A stretch of 64,000 nt of DNA from Oasisia sp. SBJ-2009 (GCA_964017155.1 OZ024857.1:36407141-36471140); one strand, 5' to 3'; counted from the first letter of the stretch, positions 47,777 to 61,766 are shown. Made by a program: numbers and translations. The notes: generated by a model from the sequence alone, not told the origin.

Positions 47777-48020
47777 CTGACAAATGTTAACATTGTTTCA
47801 ATGTGCCTACATCCTCTGACAAATGTTAACATTGTTTCAATGTGCCTACATCCTCTGACAAATGTTAACATTGTTTCAATGTGCCTACATCCTCTGACAA
47901 ATGTTAACATTGTTTCAATGTGCCTACATCCTCTGACAAATGTTAACATTGTTTCAATGTGCCTACATCCTCTGACAAATGTTAACATTGTTTCAATGTG
48001 CCTACATCCTCTGACAAATG
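47777..48020. repeat. 39-base minisatellite, 6 copies
   Basis: Six identical or nearly identical 39-base units beginning CTGACAAATGTTAACATTGT plus a ten-base partial. Each unit contains the palindrome AATGTTAACATT. Because 39 is a multiple of three, both strands have open frames of 13-residue repeats; these are not genes. Confidence 0.97.
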
Positions 48021-49267
48021 GGAATCGGCAAAAGTCACCATTTAGCACCGTCATTCCTACATCACCTAGACAACAAAGTAGTGCACGAAACTGGCATATT
48101 TCAGTATGCTGAGATGCATAATAATCAGATAAATACTAGGATACAGTTATTTTGCTTTAATACTGTGCTTGCCAATGGAATTTGGGCTCGGCACATTCCT
48201 AATTAAGCCATTACAATTAAGCTATAAACAACCGCGTAAAAATTTAATGAGACATATCGTGTGTCAATATGTGTCATGCAAGTACAGTTTTATGACTTCG
48301 CCATTTGATGTTTCACTGCAGATAATTCACAAAGTGGCATATCAGATGTTACTATGAGTCTGTTATTGTCTATTAAATGGTGACAATTATTTTAATGGGT
48401 TTGTTGTGCTTAGAATAGAATAATAAAAATGGATGTACCAGGTGATTTTGTACCATGACATTTAGAACCATTAAGACAAAATTATTACTATAACAACTTA
48501 TCAGTTATAATTCATATGCCAGCCTACTTATTTTGTAATGTTAAAATAATTTTTTATGATTTATAAATAACATTGTGCCATTATTTTCAGATCAGAACAA
48601 CACTTATCAGTGCTAAAATAATTTGTTTTAGCACCTCAGAGAACTTTGGTCCTGTTTTCTGAATTTCTGTGTCCAAATTCACAATAAGTAAAACACATGA
48701 TATCAGCCTATTCAAGTAGTGGTCTGGGTGTCTGTCTTTGAAGAAACTAGAGATATTTAAAGAAGTACAAATAGTACTGGTAACAATCCTATTCATAACA
48801 GTTTTTTTTTACATAGATGGAAATGGAAATGGTTAGGATCAATAATAGTGGTACTATCACTAACTGGTAGAATAAAGAAGCTTGAAGAATTTTATCAATC
48901 TGATACCATCTGTAGTGTTGTGAATAGAACATGCTTCTTGACATTACAATGAACACAGAATAGTTTACACATGTACCCAGATGCCTGAAGAAATAAAAAA
49001 TAGAATAAACTTGATTCTATTATCAAATTGCTGTGTGCTGCTAAATGTGCATTCACTCATGACTACTGCATGCATACATCATGAAATATGATGCCATTTT
49101 TTGTTTTACATATTTCCATGCCTGATGAAAAGCACTGGTATGCAAGAGCGGTTAAACTTGCTAACTAAAGCAGGGCTGTTAAACATGAATATGAGTATTG
49201 AACAATGACATGCAGGTGTTTTGACATGCAATCACTGATAGAAATTACACTGAATTGTAAGCAGTTT

Positions 49268-49335
49268 TTGTGCATGGTGGCACGGTGTAGCATATCAGAC
49301 TTTTGACTCTAGAAGACCGAGAGTTAAATCCACTT
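49268..49335 (+). mobile_element. tRNA-like SINE head
   Basis: GGTGGCACGGTGTAGCATAT (A-box region) and, 40-odd bases later, GAGTTAAATCC (B-box-like, 49321-49331), with a central segment like a tRNA anticodon arm. The following sequence may be SINE body to about 49.65 kb, but no tail is defined. Confidence 0.5.
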
Positions 49336-52300
49336 ACTGCCATTTGAATGCCTAAGGAATTTCATTCAGGTCCAATTGACCAGCTCCAGTCAGCTAAATA
49401 AGTGCCTGAAAATAGACAGCGATGGGATTCCAGAGCAGCGGATGTTAGAAGGTTGCTTTGCAACAGACGTTTTCTTCTTGGGGAAAAAAATGCCTGACTC
49501 AGTCCACATGGATTGGGTGTAGTTCTGGCAGTGGTCCATGACAGGGCTGCCTTGAACAGTCTCCAGCCAGTCAATGTGTCTGGGGTGCTGGAAGTTTGGA
49601 AAATGAATCTTGCTTGAGTTGACTTCAGTGGGTGTCAACAGTTGTGTATTGTGCAGCTCAGTCTTGTTGTTTGTACCACTGTGTCTCTATACATGCACTT
49701 GAGCTATTGTGCACAAAGCTGACTACACTGTAGGTCCCCTGTGTTGAATATCCCTTACCACCTGAATTGTGGTCTTGAAATATAGTTACACCCAACCATT
49801 GTTTGATTGCAAAATATCATTCTGATTACAACACTGACTGATGTCTGAGTTTAATTATGATTATAGAAATCAGTTTTAAAGTAATGATTTGCAATACCAG
49901 GTAAAGTAAAACAGTGTGTAGTTGAACAGTTTGGATGCATATATTTGTATGTACACTTGTAGTTGGAATGAAATTACTTTATAATTCTCATCTCCCTGGT
50001 AGCTACCTACAAGGTACTGAGCATTTACTGGGAGTTGTCTTTGATTACTGGACCAATCAATGACACATGTTTAGCAATTACAAGGCATTTCTTCTTATGG
50101 TAATTTTCTGTATGGAGTCTATTGATCATTTCTGCCATGATTATTATTAAAATATTTATATCATGGTTGCAGTTACAAAGTATTGTAATTTATTACAATT
50201 TATAACAGTTGTTGCAATCTAGCTTGACCCAACTGACCATGTCCTGGTTACTCGTCAGTGTACATGAAAGAACAAGTGCTCATTCAGTGGTGACATCATC
50301 ATCTTTATTCTTGATGTATCACAGTGATACAGTCCACGATGCTACAACAACATTTTTATGCCAGTCAAATACAGGGTTATTCACAATTGTCAACGTATTC
50401 ATACTGAGGGTATAAATGATGGCCCCCACACTAATTACAGTACACTGTATACAAATTATTGGTCACGTGTGAGTTGCATAACAATTTACTTTGATATGTT
50501 ACTGTATATAATGTTGTATAAACATGATTATGATCATGATGGTTGTTATTATATGTTCTGTGCATGTGCTATGTGAAAACACTTATACATAATTATGGCC
50601 TTCATTCTGGAAAATTGTACAGTGTGTGTATCTACTAATTCAGTGGGAACTGGGCTCATGCTCAGTACGAATAGGTAACTACCAACAATTGTGAGCAGTC
50701 CAATAACTGTAAACTGTGAAGGATATCTCTAGGACCTCTGTTGTGTATTGTAATCTGTGTGATGTCCATCATGCTTCTATAACCAGCCACGTCCTGCCAG
50801 CTTCGTTATTTATGACTATGCCTCAGTCAGACTGGCAACAACATACCTGAATTAACCTCCAGCCTGCCCCAGGGTCTACGTTACACCTCCTGTGTCATTT
50901 GAGGTCACATTTAATTATAATGATTTTACATAATGGAACTGCAAGTCTATTATCATGAAAAGTGGAATTCACCTGAACTTGTTGTTTACTTAATTTAGCC
51001 ATACATATAATATTGAACTGACGATGCATGACTGGTTGTGTGATATTGGAAGCATTCACTGCATGATTCCCTGCCTCTGTCTGGTGCATTCCCTGAGTCC
51101 ATACTGTTGTCCTACTGTTCCTCAGTTAAGTTTCCCACATGAGTCAAGCATCAGTGGCAATTTGGTAGTCAGCTGCAGAGAGACTTATGTAAAAACACAT
51201 GGTGGCTTGCTGGTGTGAATTGACTGCAAGAAGATTCCTCCTGCCTAAATATGTACAGGCTATAATTCAGTCAAGTTGCTGATTCTGCTTGGAATAAAGC
51301 TCTTTTAATGTCGTGTCACAGATTTTCTAATTACTAGGGCATCGAATACATTTATCTGAAAGCACTAGTAAGTGAAGTAAACATAATGAGGCAGCAGGTT
51401 GCAAAAGTAGCCTTTTATAAACTGTACCGAGTGTATTATTCTCGAAATGTGACATGCTGGAATTGCCTTTGTAGGGGGTAGTTGTACTTGTTGCACATTA
51501 AGTTAACTCCTAGGGTTAACCAAGTAAACATGCGTGCATGCATGCATGCGTGCGTGTGTGCATGCGTATTACTCTTTCTGGCTCATCAACTTGGAAGAAG
51601 CAGAAGTCTAACAACAACAAAATTTATATTTGACAATTTGTGATCGGCCTTGTCACTAAAAGTAGCTTGAGTGGAAAACAAATATGCTGCATAAAAACTG
51701 AAAGGTATGATTATAGTCATACAATGATTATAGTTGTACAATGTGTCACAATATTGATAAATACTATAATTACTTTGCAAATGCTTTTGAGGTATGGGTT
51801 AAAGGTAAATTCTTATAGGATCATGGTATCTAATCCATCCTATGTATACCCAATGCTAAAGCACATGAAAGCATTGGACTGTTCACATGACAGACCTATT
51901 CATGTTAACACGAACTTGACTTTGCATGGAAGCATTCGTAACATGATATGGTCAATTAGACAGTACATGTCTTCTTCCATTTGCACGCAGTAAGGTTAAC
52001 AATAAGATTTGCATGGTAGCCATTGGTAGGGTACGGATATCTGTGTTTTGGATCATTGCTTTAGGACGAAGCTGGTTGAAATCGATACCTTTCAGGGAAA
52101 GACAACACAGGAACGACAAAAAGGACGATTTTGCTGAAAACTTTATGATAGAATGTTCACATGTGAACGTTTGTGGAATACAGAATATTGTACATAACAT
52201 GGTGTTTTACTTCCTGTTGTAAGCATCTGTCTAGAATGAATATGATCTGCAACATCTAATCAGATGTGTGTCAACTAGCACTGTGTCCACCAGTCTTTTC

Positions 52301-52540
52301 AGTAGTATCACTGTGGCAACTTTCAAGAACGCCTACAAAAAATAGTCACATTTGCTTTGAAGTACAAAGTGTGGGAACCAGAATCGCGGCACAGAATGCA
52401 GAATGGCGTCATTGTTGACAGGCTCTGGTTAGTAAACACAGATCTATAGGGCTGGTGACACCTGAGACGTGGTTGTTCAATCCGTGACTCTTGTCAGTTA
52501 GATGTCATTTAAGATAAGCTGGAATTACTTGCCATTGGAG

Positions 52541-52541
52541 A

Positions 52542-52573
<32 letters not shown>

Positions 52574-52580
52574 ACACACA
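52541..52580. repeat. CA microsatellite
   Basis: (CA)n with one TA interruption. Confidence 0.95.
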
Positions 52581-54500
52581 GGTGCACTGTTATTAAAATT
52601 GTCACGGAAACATTTACGCCCTCAGTGCTGGCCTACGACCGAAGCTGTCAGGTCATAAAAAGCATGTAGTCCCTGAGGTGACTCATGTTTAGCCAGCACC
52701 GACAACAGCTTTGTCTGTGATGTTCACAATGCGAACGTTTTACTAGATTAATTTTTTCTCACAATAGTGCTTCTTATCCAAAAAAAACTGATGTTGATGT
52801 CATTCTTGCATTACCATCTGAGTCATATGAGGTAAAAAGTTGACACAGCTGCACACAATATATATAATAGTCTATGCACTGATGTTATTACGAAAGTGTG
52901 AATTGCATGATGTCATAGTACTTAAATACAGTGGGCTGTGTCATTGTTGCCTTTCATAGATAAATTGTGACAACAGTGTTCATTTGGAAATTAGTTCGTA
53001 GTTAGTCAGATGTGTGCATCAAGATGAAATGTTAGAATTTACACAAATGAGCTAGCATACCATTGTGGATACTTCTACAGGTACGTTGTATTGTTTTGAA
53101 AACCTATAAAACAAGACAAGTAATAGATATTCTTTAACAAATGACTACCTTTTTTACAAACCTTGTCACACCTCTCATCCAAAATGTACAATTACAGAAA
53201 TAGCCTGTTGTTAAGACACCCACATGTGTGGCTGTTTGTTTGGTAACATTTGAGTAAGGCTCATCAAACACAACACAGCAACCTACGGAAATAGCGTGTC
53301 ATTTGCGTAAGCATTACGCACATTCTTCACGGTTATTGCATACCTCAGCGGCTAATTAACACATCAAACAAGCTGTACTCAAACCATGATTTTGCACCAG
53401 ATGGTTCCAGCAGAAAGGCAATGTCACCTCTTAGTCTTCAAACTAACCTTTACAGTCAATTTTCAGAATGCCAGAGGGTTTACAGACCCATAGAAACATT
53501 TAAGAAAAAAGTTGAATTGAGTGCATGTCGGTCAGCCATAAAAAGATAATGGTCCACTTGATTTTTACAGTAGTAACCTTGATTGCAGTGCTACACATTG
53601 TTTGGACTGTTTAAGATGTTCACAGTTGACAGAATATAAAAGACAAATGGTACTTTATGGTCAGCCATAAAAGCAATCCATTCAATTAATGTTTCTCCCA
53701 AGAATGTTGCAACATTTACAGCCTTGGGAAGTAATGTTTTGTGTTGTTTAGAAATATTGCCTAGGAGGGTAAATCATAAACCAAACTTTGTGAAGTCACT
53801 TGGATCATGAGCTATGCCTGCATGTGTGCATGTAGCATGAATATAATTATAATCTCTATGTATGATGGCTACATCAGTATGGAAATGTCGCTGTAGAAAT
53901 GATTGTTCAGCACCTTCCAGGTAACAAGTTTCCTGTTCAATTCTGGTGTGTGAACTGGGTTAAAATATAACAACACAGGGCATTTATAGAGATTGTGCCT
54001 GCCTCACTTTAAGGATTTTGGTGTGATGTGAATGTTTTCCTTTTGTGTTTTTCCTTTCACAGGTGTCAATAAATGATTGGAACATAATTATTGTCTAATG
54101 ATTGCTTAGAGTTAGAATTGTATTCAATTGTATGCAATCTTGTTAAGAAAGTCTTATTTATTTGATATCTTAATCTTCGTTAACTGACATGTGCACTAAT
54201 AGAAAGTTTGATGATGAATATATTGACTAGTGAGCATTGCCAATAGGAAAACATGTGTTGTAGAAAACTGCTGGTAGAATTCCTACTAAAACATTTCCAT
54301 TGAAAAAGCACATTTCCAGACTTACAGAGAATTGCGTCTAAGCTTTAGTAAAAAGCGACTTAGTTGCACAAATCATTAGCAGCACCAAACAATGTCTGCA
54401 CGAAGAGGTACCTGTGATTTAGTGGTCAGGTTTTTGACCTGCTCCCTGATACGTGTGTGTGATGTCAGATTGATATGTTGGTGTCTTGCGCTGGTTACAG

Positions 54501-54595
54501 ACAGACGAGGAGAGGAGAGCTTGGAGTCCGAGTCTGACAGCAGCTGTGTGGTCCACACGCAGGCTGCCACCGCTGCACTCAGCGACAGAGAGAAG
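54501..54595 (+). CDS. Large disordered protein, coding exon 6
   Basis: Acceptor GGTTACAG|AC takes up phase 1 from exon 5, or from the candidate internal first exons; donor AGAAG|GTAGGA, phase 0. It encodes DRRGEESLESESDSSCVVHT and QAATAALSDREK. The acidic/serine stretch ESLESESDSS resembles casein-kinase-2 type sites. This is the first exon shared by all the isoforms proposed here. Confidence 0.78.
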
Positions 54596-56776
54596 GTAGG
54601 AACACAAGCTTATTTAACAACGAAAATTTAACAGTGAAATTTTTAAAGTTTTCCCGCATGCCTCTTTTTGTCAAAGAAGAGGACAAAATAGTGCATTTTG
54701 TCAAGTTTGTAATTAGGTAACTTCAGGGTGCCATTGAATGGATGGGTAGAAATTGCATTTTCTTAGCAGGTTCCGTAAGTAGACACATGGGTGGATTGGT
54801 AGAGGGAGGATTGGTAGAGTAGTGGAGAAGGAGGGGAATTTGTTTAAGAGAGAGAAGGGAGTGGAGACAGTGGAAGAAAAAGAGATCAAGGGCCAATATC
54901 GAAGCTACCCTCATCCCAAACCTGCTAAGTATTATGCTGATGAAGTCAATAAATTATGCGATAGAGCCAAATTTCTTAAATTGTAACCAAGTTCTTGAGG
55001 GCAATGTCTACTGATGTAATTTCAAAACAGAGGAAAGAACAGAAAACATTGATATTGACATACATACAGTTTATATGCATTCACTCTGCTTATGTGTGGC
55101 TATTTGCAGTACTGCATTAGTTGTCATTAAATACCCATTACTGCGACTGGGACATTTTTGTATCTGTCTGGTTGAAATGTATTTCTGCTACATGCCAGCC
55201 AGTGTAACCAGTTTTGGTGGGTATGAGGTTTGTTGTTGTCGGCAGGTTTCCTGTGGCGTCTAATCTAATTATCATGCACCAGATGCTGCCCCCTAGTGAA
55301 TAACCATGAAAAAAGAAATGGGCCAAGCTGGATCTGCTGCAGCAGTGGCTCTAGGCATTCTCTGCTTTGAGAACCTACAAATGTGAAGATTTGCTTAACC
55401 TCTCAAGCCATGAGTCTGCGAGGGCCTCAACACTATGACCAGACATGGGTTCACATGTTGAACCATATCGTAAAAACTGTTCATTATAATTATATAAAAG
55501 TATAAAATCTGAACCAGAAAGGAATTATCAATCAGATAAATGAAAATCAGTTTTATTTTGTAGCTCATGCACAATTATTTGACAGCTCAGAACAGACTGA
55601 AGTATCACCGATGTCAACCACGGCTGTCAACATCGCTGCTGCTTTTCATGTTTTCATCCAAATCATCAGACATACTAACTAAACAACGGCAACTCTTGCT
55701 CACGATCATTGCTAACATGAATATTGCAACATCTACGATCCACTGCTGATTTGATTCTGCTAGAAAGTGCAGTTTTTCTCGATAGTAAACTTGGTGTTAA
55801 ACTGTTGGTATATCTCCTGTCTACATCCAGGTATAATTTGACGAATTATTGTGAAAAACTAGTGACATCTAACAATTATTGTACACACTAGTGTAAAACC
55901 CTGAAAGATTGGGGTTCAGGATCCATTAAGTTAGCAGAAAGTTGTGTGATTGTAAGCATTTGGACCACACAAGAGGAGGTTTGAAGTAGTCAAACTGGGA
56001 AGTCTATAGTGTAAATAAGTACAGATTGGGCTAGGTGTAGAGGTGAATGAGTAGGTATGTGCAGCAAATGTAGTGTATCCTTCAGTCAGATAATTGACCA
56101 ATTTGAAGATGTGCATTAAATCATCGTCTTTTATACTAAACATGTGTTACACTTACATTAGTTACATAACCCTCATACTAAATGTTTTTTCTCAAACGTT
56201 TCATGTTTGTGGAGATATTTACACACATCTGTGTAATATCTACCTTGTGATTTATCACAGGTTTCCCCTAATGTCTAATGTCAGGCAGTGCTGTCATGGT
56301 GTATGTCACTAAAAAAAATAAACAGGAAATGTTTTTCATATGTTTATGTCTTGCCATATCCGATGTCATAATATAGTGTGGTTGGTTGAATCCAGCTAAC
56401 TTGCTACACACAGAATAAGTAACCTACTCAGTGGTAGGTAGGTTATTAGGAGGCTATTCTAATGATTGATAAGGGGAAGATTATAAAATGAACATGTGCC
56501 AAATTTGTTACGATGCCGTAGTATCATTAAATAAACTATAACATGTATAGCACATAATAAAGACAAAAACTTTAGATAGATAAATGAACAATAAAATGTA
56601 CACATAACTTAGATAGGTAAATGACCAATAAAATGTACACAATCTACACATTCATGGCTTGACATAAATAGTAACATTCTGAAATGTAGGTTAAATATGC
56701 TACACTCTGTTGACAGTTTTGGAACTAATGTTTCAAGCATATTACAATACTGATGATGCTGTGTTTGTTGTTCCAG
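54596..56776 (+). other. Intron 6
   Basis: A 2.2-kb AT-rich intron ending TTGTTCCAG. Includes a purine-rich stretch at about 54790-54895 and a short duplicated segment near 56565-56642 (TAAATGA.CAATAAAATGTACACA twice). No coding sequence seen. Confidence 0.75.
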
Positions 56777-58750
56777 TCCCCTCCTTGGCGGTCCCTGAGA
56801 CAGGCATCAGGCAGCCCCGCCAGGACTGGTAAAGACAACAGTATTGCCATAAAGGATACACCTACAGAGGCCTCCCATCTGACTAACAACAACATCTCAA
56901 ACACCAGCCCTTCGAGCAAGTACGCCACATCAGCCTCAAGTCAGGAATCACCACTGACTCATGTGGCTCCATCTAGTGTGACAACCAAACCTGCATCTAA
57001 TGTCTCGACGACTAACGCATCCAAGGTGAAGACAACAACGACAACGAATGCAGAAAATGCCAAACGATTGAACGGACAAAAGGTTGGTGCTACAGCCAAT
57101 GTATCAAAACCAGGTGACAGAAGTAAGCCTGTGACTACAGTTACCAGTCAGACATCAGATGCCTCCTGTCGTGCAAAAACATCAGCTACAGACAATGTAG
57201 TCAATGCTAAGGTCCATTGCAATGCAAAACCAGCGACGTCGCCAGTTGGTGCGAAAACCCGGCAGCCTGCAGCTGGTGCGAAGACCGTGCGAACTACCAA
57301 AGCAAATGCGACAACCACTGCCAATAGCGTATCATCAACAAAGAGTACAGTCAGTTCACAGCCAGCAACTAAAGCCAGTGCAAAATCATCAGATACTGTC
57401 GTCAGCAAAAAGGCAACAACTACTTCTGTAGTCAGTGCAACAACTACCTCAGCAGCAAGAGTAAGCAGTGCAAAACAGTTGGCTGGTGGCAGTGGTGCAA
57501 AGTCAGGGCAGACAACTAAAGGCAGTGCAAAACTGCAGTCAACTGCAAAGTTGACTGCTACTGCACCTGCAGCAACAACCAAAGCAAAGTCACTGACTAA
57601 CACAACATCTGCAAGGTCAGTAACCACTTCAGTTGGTGCAAAGACAACCACGAAAGGTGCACCATCAACAACAACTAACACAACACAAATCACTCCAAAG
57701 GCAACAACAAAAACAGTCAGTGCTACAAAAACGACAGCAAATCAGTCATCCGGCACAGCAATAACAAAACCAACATCAAAGATGGCTGTCGGCACAAAAG
57801 TAACGACTAAAGTTAACACAACAAAACCAGTCAGTGCAGCTCAGTCAGTTACTAGCACGGCTTCAAAGCCAACAACTACAGCCACTGGTGCAAAAACCGT
57901 GACTACATCATCTGGAGGAACAACAGCAACTGCCAGTATGAGTAAACCGGTGACTGAAGTCACAACAGAAACAACAACAACTACTATATTCACTACTAAA
58001 ACACAGTCAACGACCAAAGTCACAGGTGCCTCGCCATCTAAGCAGTCTGAAAAAACGACCAAGTCTAATGAAGTAAAACCAACAGCATCTGGAGCTGACA
58101 CTGCCATTGCAAAGATAACAACTAACAGACTTGAAGTCACTGACTCTCTGACTAGTGACACTTCTCAGATGAACACTTCCCCACCCAGCACTGTTACAAT
58201 GACAGGCTCTCAAGCAGTGCCCATTGGAACTGAAGCATGTACGAAGGCCACAGAAGCATCAATGAAACGCTCCACTGCTGAGAAGTCTCAAACACTTCAC
58301 AGGGATAAAGACACCAAAGCTGAAGTCATTGGCGGAACTCCAGAAGCAGTGACAGCAACTGTCGAGAAACACAAAGACCAGTGTGTTGGTAGCACAAGTG
58401 CATCACAGAAGGTTGATGTTGGTGAGAATGTCGCATCAGTTGCGTCACAAGATAGTGGCGTGATCGTGTCACCAACAGTGTCACAATCAGACACAACAGG
58501 AAGGGATGAAGTCGATGCTGTCATGCCAGTGTCACAATCGGAGATAACTGTTGGCAAGGACGCGTCATCAACAGTGTCACTGACAGCGTGTCAGTCAGGT
58601 GATGACCTCGAGGAGAAGGTGATCTACTCGGAAGAACAGACTGTCTCCATGGCCACAGTCACCACAAAGTCCGACACAGTTGACAATGATGAGACATCGA
58701 AGGACACAACGCATGAAGATGACCGGCTGGCTGCTGTCCCACTGAGTCCA
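56777..58750 (+). CDS. Large disordered protein, coding exon 7 (Thr/Ala/Lys-rich)
   Basis: Acceptor TTCCAG|TCC and donor AGTCCA|GTAAGT; exactly 658 codons, phase 0 at both ends, so it is a symmetric exon that could be skipped in frame. It opens SPPWRSLRQASGSPARTGKD and then becomes strikingly Thr/Ser/Ala/Lys/Val-rich with irregular TTKA, GAKT and VSAT motifs. The last third (about 58230 on) is more acidic with repeated SQSD/SQSE(I)T and VxVSPTVSQ-like motifs. It is mucin-like in composition, but no signal peptide precedes it, so O-mucin glycosylation is unlikely unless the protein is secreted. A long antisense frame (57148-57693) is only a codon-bias shadow. Confidence 0.87.
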
Positions 58751-58838
58751 GTAAGTGTCCAGCCTTTTAAGTTGACCATCTTTCAGCAGCAACTCAATAT
58801 ACTACGTCCTCTGATCCTTCATGACTCCTCTTTTCCAG

Positions 58839-58860
58839 TGGACAGTTCAAACACGTCAAG
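58839..58860 (+). other. Possible 22-base microexon
   Basis: TTTTCCAG|TGGACAGTTC and GTCAAG|GTATGT give good splice signals only 88 bases after the exon 7 donor. Inclusion would shift the frame and reach a stop early in exon 8, so it would act as a poison exon. It could equally be a chance pair of sites. Confidence 0.25.
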
Positions 58861-58980
58861 GTATGTACCTCTCAGGAGGATGACATCCAAACCCAATTGA
58901 AACTCTTTATAGAGCATAAATTAATAATAATTGGAATACTTATAAGCCAATAGCTTTCCTGTCCATTTGTCATCTTGATA

Positions 58981-59207
58981 TTCCTTTGGATGGAAACTTT
59001 GTGTCTACTTGTCATATTCATGTTCCTTTGGATGGAAAGTTTGTGTCTATTTGTCATATACATGTGCCTTTGGATGAAAACTTTCTGTCTATTTGCCATA
59101 TTCATGTTCCTTTGGATGGAAACTTTGTGTCTTTTTGTCATATTCATGTTCCTTTGGATGAAAACTTTCTGTCTACTTGCGTCTTGATATTCCTTTGGAT
59201 GGAAATC
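58981..59207. repeat. 42-base minisatellite, about 5.4 copies
   Basis: The unit starts TTCCTTTGGATGGAAACTTT and repeats at 58981, 59023, 59065, 59107, 59149 and 59190. Variants GGAAACTTTGTG and GAAAACTTTCTG partly alternate, hinting at higher-order duplication. Frames of 14-residue repeats are artefacts. Confidence 0.93.
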
Positions 59208-60464
59208 TGACTAAATCCACATTTTGGACATTGCACAATAACTGATTGTGAAATGTCAGTTATCATGCACATGGTCAGCAGTGTACCAGCATCAACCAGA
59301 AGTTTCTTGGACCTTTCCGCAACCATCCCATCGTTTACTGTGCAGGTTCATGTGCAATCGAAACAGCTGGTGGCTCTACAACTTTTCACCCACACCACCC
59401 CCACCCTAGGAATTTCCCCCCATGTTGGTCCCAGCCTTCCTTCCTTCCTTCCACCGAGGCCTCATAGGCAGTAGCTCCCACATCTAATTAAAGAGTAGGT
59501 GTTTGGGCAGCACTTGGGTGCAGTCGGTTCCCTCCACTCGGGCCTGCATTCTTCCCCGCGTGCTAACAACACTGCAATTGAGTGTTTTCTTTGAAGCGCC
59601 GTTGCTGTTCCCGGCTGGCAGGTTTATAGCATTGTTGTTATGTGGATGATTCCAAGGGACAACTCTAAGTGTGTCACCAAGGTAGGCAAGCTACTCTCTC
59701 TCTCTCCATCAGAACAGTTTATTTATGTGTATAATTATTATTTTCATAATTTCTAAGCCAACACAAGTCAACAAGCGAATTCTGATGTTCATCTGTTATT
59801 GTATTGACTTATAGATATGATTAGTTTAATTTGTTTTTTATTCTCGTCATCACAAGATTCCCGCAGTGTGTGTCACGTGGAGTCGGCGGTTTGTTGTGGC
59901 AACAAGCAATAGTTTTTTAAACACCTTTGGCACAGTATCTTCCTCCAGCTGTTGTTTATATAGTTTATAAATTCACTCCAATGTAAATAACATCATTACT
60001 GCATAGGTTTGGAAGCTGCTGCCTGTGTTATTTGACAGTAAGAAAACTTATATTACACTTTGACATTCTTAATTGTTTACCTTAGAAGTTTGAGTAATGT
60101 GGATTAGAAGTTGTGGTACAGTGGATTTATGAGAACACGTAGATGATAAACTGAATCAAAAGTAGTAATATCAAACTTTATGTTTATATTAAGTCTTGAA
60201 CGTAATCTTTTTGTAAGCGGCTTAAGATTATTTACAGTAGTTGAAAGTAAAGTGGATTACCTGAGTCGTCAGAAGGTCGGATGTGTGCTAATTTATGGTG
60301 GGGGTTGGCTACTCATCTGTGGCTGATTCACGCCCATCTGGCAGGTAAGTGGTATTTGTGGGTCTACTGCCTGCTCCCACCTACTGCTGTCAGCCTGACA
60401 CACAGCAGCTGTCAGTGCAGCCCACTTGTGGCTGCCGGGTTATAGGGCCCAACACCCAGCAAAC

Positions 60465-60832
60465 ATGCACACAAATGACATACAAACATGCACGCACGCA
60501 TGCAACCATGCATGCACCCACACAAGCACACACGCACACACACACAAACACAGACACATTGTCTGACACACACGCACACGCACATGCACACACACACCAT
60601 CACACCACAATATACAAACACAGATGCACACACAGATGCATGCATACACACACACACAATCACGCACGCACACACACGCACACACGCACGCATGCACGCA
60701 TGCACGCACACACACACACATACAAGCACAAACACAGATGCATACACAGATGCATGCATACACACACAACACATACAACACACATACAAACACACACACA
60801 CAAACACACACAAACACACACAAACACACACA

Positions 60833-60875
<43 letters not shown>

Positions 60876-60900
60876 CATGCACAGATGCACACACACAGAC
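60465..60900. repeat. Compound CA/GCAC microsatellite
   Basis: A mixture of CA, GCACGCAT, CAAACACA and CAGATGCA units over about 435 bases. Frames of up to 197 codons on + and 167 on - are repeat artefacts. Confidence 0.95.
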
Positions 60901-61637
60901 ATTCTGTCTAGTCATAGTAGGTACAGTTTAGTGAAATCTTGATTCTGATAATGTCAGAATCTCTTTACATATAGATTTACAAATACACTATCAACCGAGC
61001 AAAATGTCTCTATAAATAGCACTGTTATTGAAACCGTTTTACCTGTTTATGTACCCTAGGCTATGCGCCTGTTGCACCTCTTCTGATTACATCAGAAACT
61101 GTTTACATATAGAATTTCCGATTTATCAACAAAGGAGGGCAGTGTGTACACGCAGAAGCCATGTGGTGGGCGTGTGACTAACTGTTTATGTTGCGCATTA
61201 GCTGATGCTTCCAGTCTCTGCTTGACTCATTAATAATAATGATATATAGAAATACATTTTATTTTTAAACTTAAGTAGTGTCTATAGATATATTGTATAC
61301 CAGGTATGTGTGCTGTCACAGGGCTTTATGCAGATAAAGATTTTGTCAGTCATACTTTTGGTGGACACGTGGATGTTAGCTAATATACGGTGTACATACA
61401 AGTACATACAGGCCAGTTGAGAGGTGTTTTATGACCTGATATAATTTACAAGCACACGTGTGACACCCATTTACATCCATTTTCAGTACATGACTGATAA
61501 TATCTATCATTTTTGAAGACCGGTCCACAACAGGTTTTACCCATCCAAATGATGGATGGATGAGTGTCTGCATAAAGCTATGTTGGGGATGTGTATATAT
61601 GCAAGTGCTTGTGTGTCTCTGTATATCCATGTATGCA

Positions 61638-61766
<129 letters not shown>

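Larger units (their letters stand above)
34268..54500 (+). other. Intron 5 (about 20 kb)
   Basis: Runs from GTGGGT to GGTTACAG. Besides the elements listed separately it has a CT-rich tract (about 35070-35290), a 13-base C run near 47675, a GCATGC/GTGC alternation (51525-51565) and a CA array (52541-52580). Much of it is plain AT-rich DNA. CpG-rich islands at about 36.95-37.6 kb and 39.29-39.42 kb stand out. Additional small exons here cannot be excluded. Confidence 0.65.

Noticed and set aside
47777..48020. CRISPR-like array
   Set aside because: Units are contiguous without unique spacers and the genome is eukaryotic; it is a minisatellite. The same holds for 58981-59207 and 61851-62422.
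57148..57693. 181-codon antisense open frame opposite exon 7
   Set aside because: It is a shadow of the Thr/Ala/Lys codon bias on the + strand; hydrophobic Val/Ala/Phe composition is the expected complement.
60349..60942. 197-codon + frame and 167-codon - frame
   Set aside because: Products are almost entirely microsatellite-encoded, with no unique domain.
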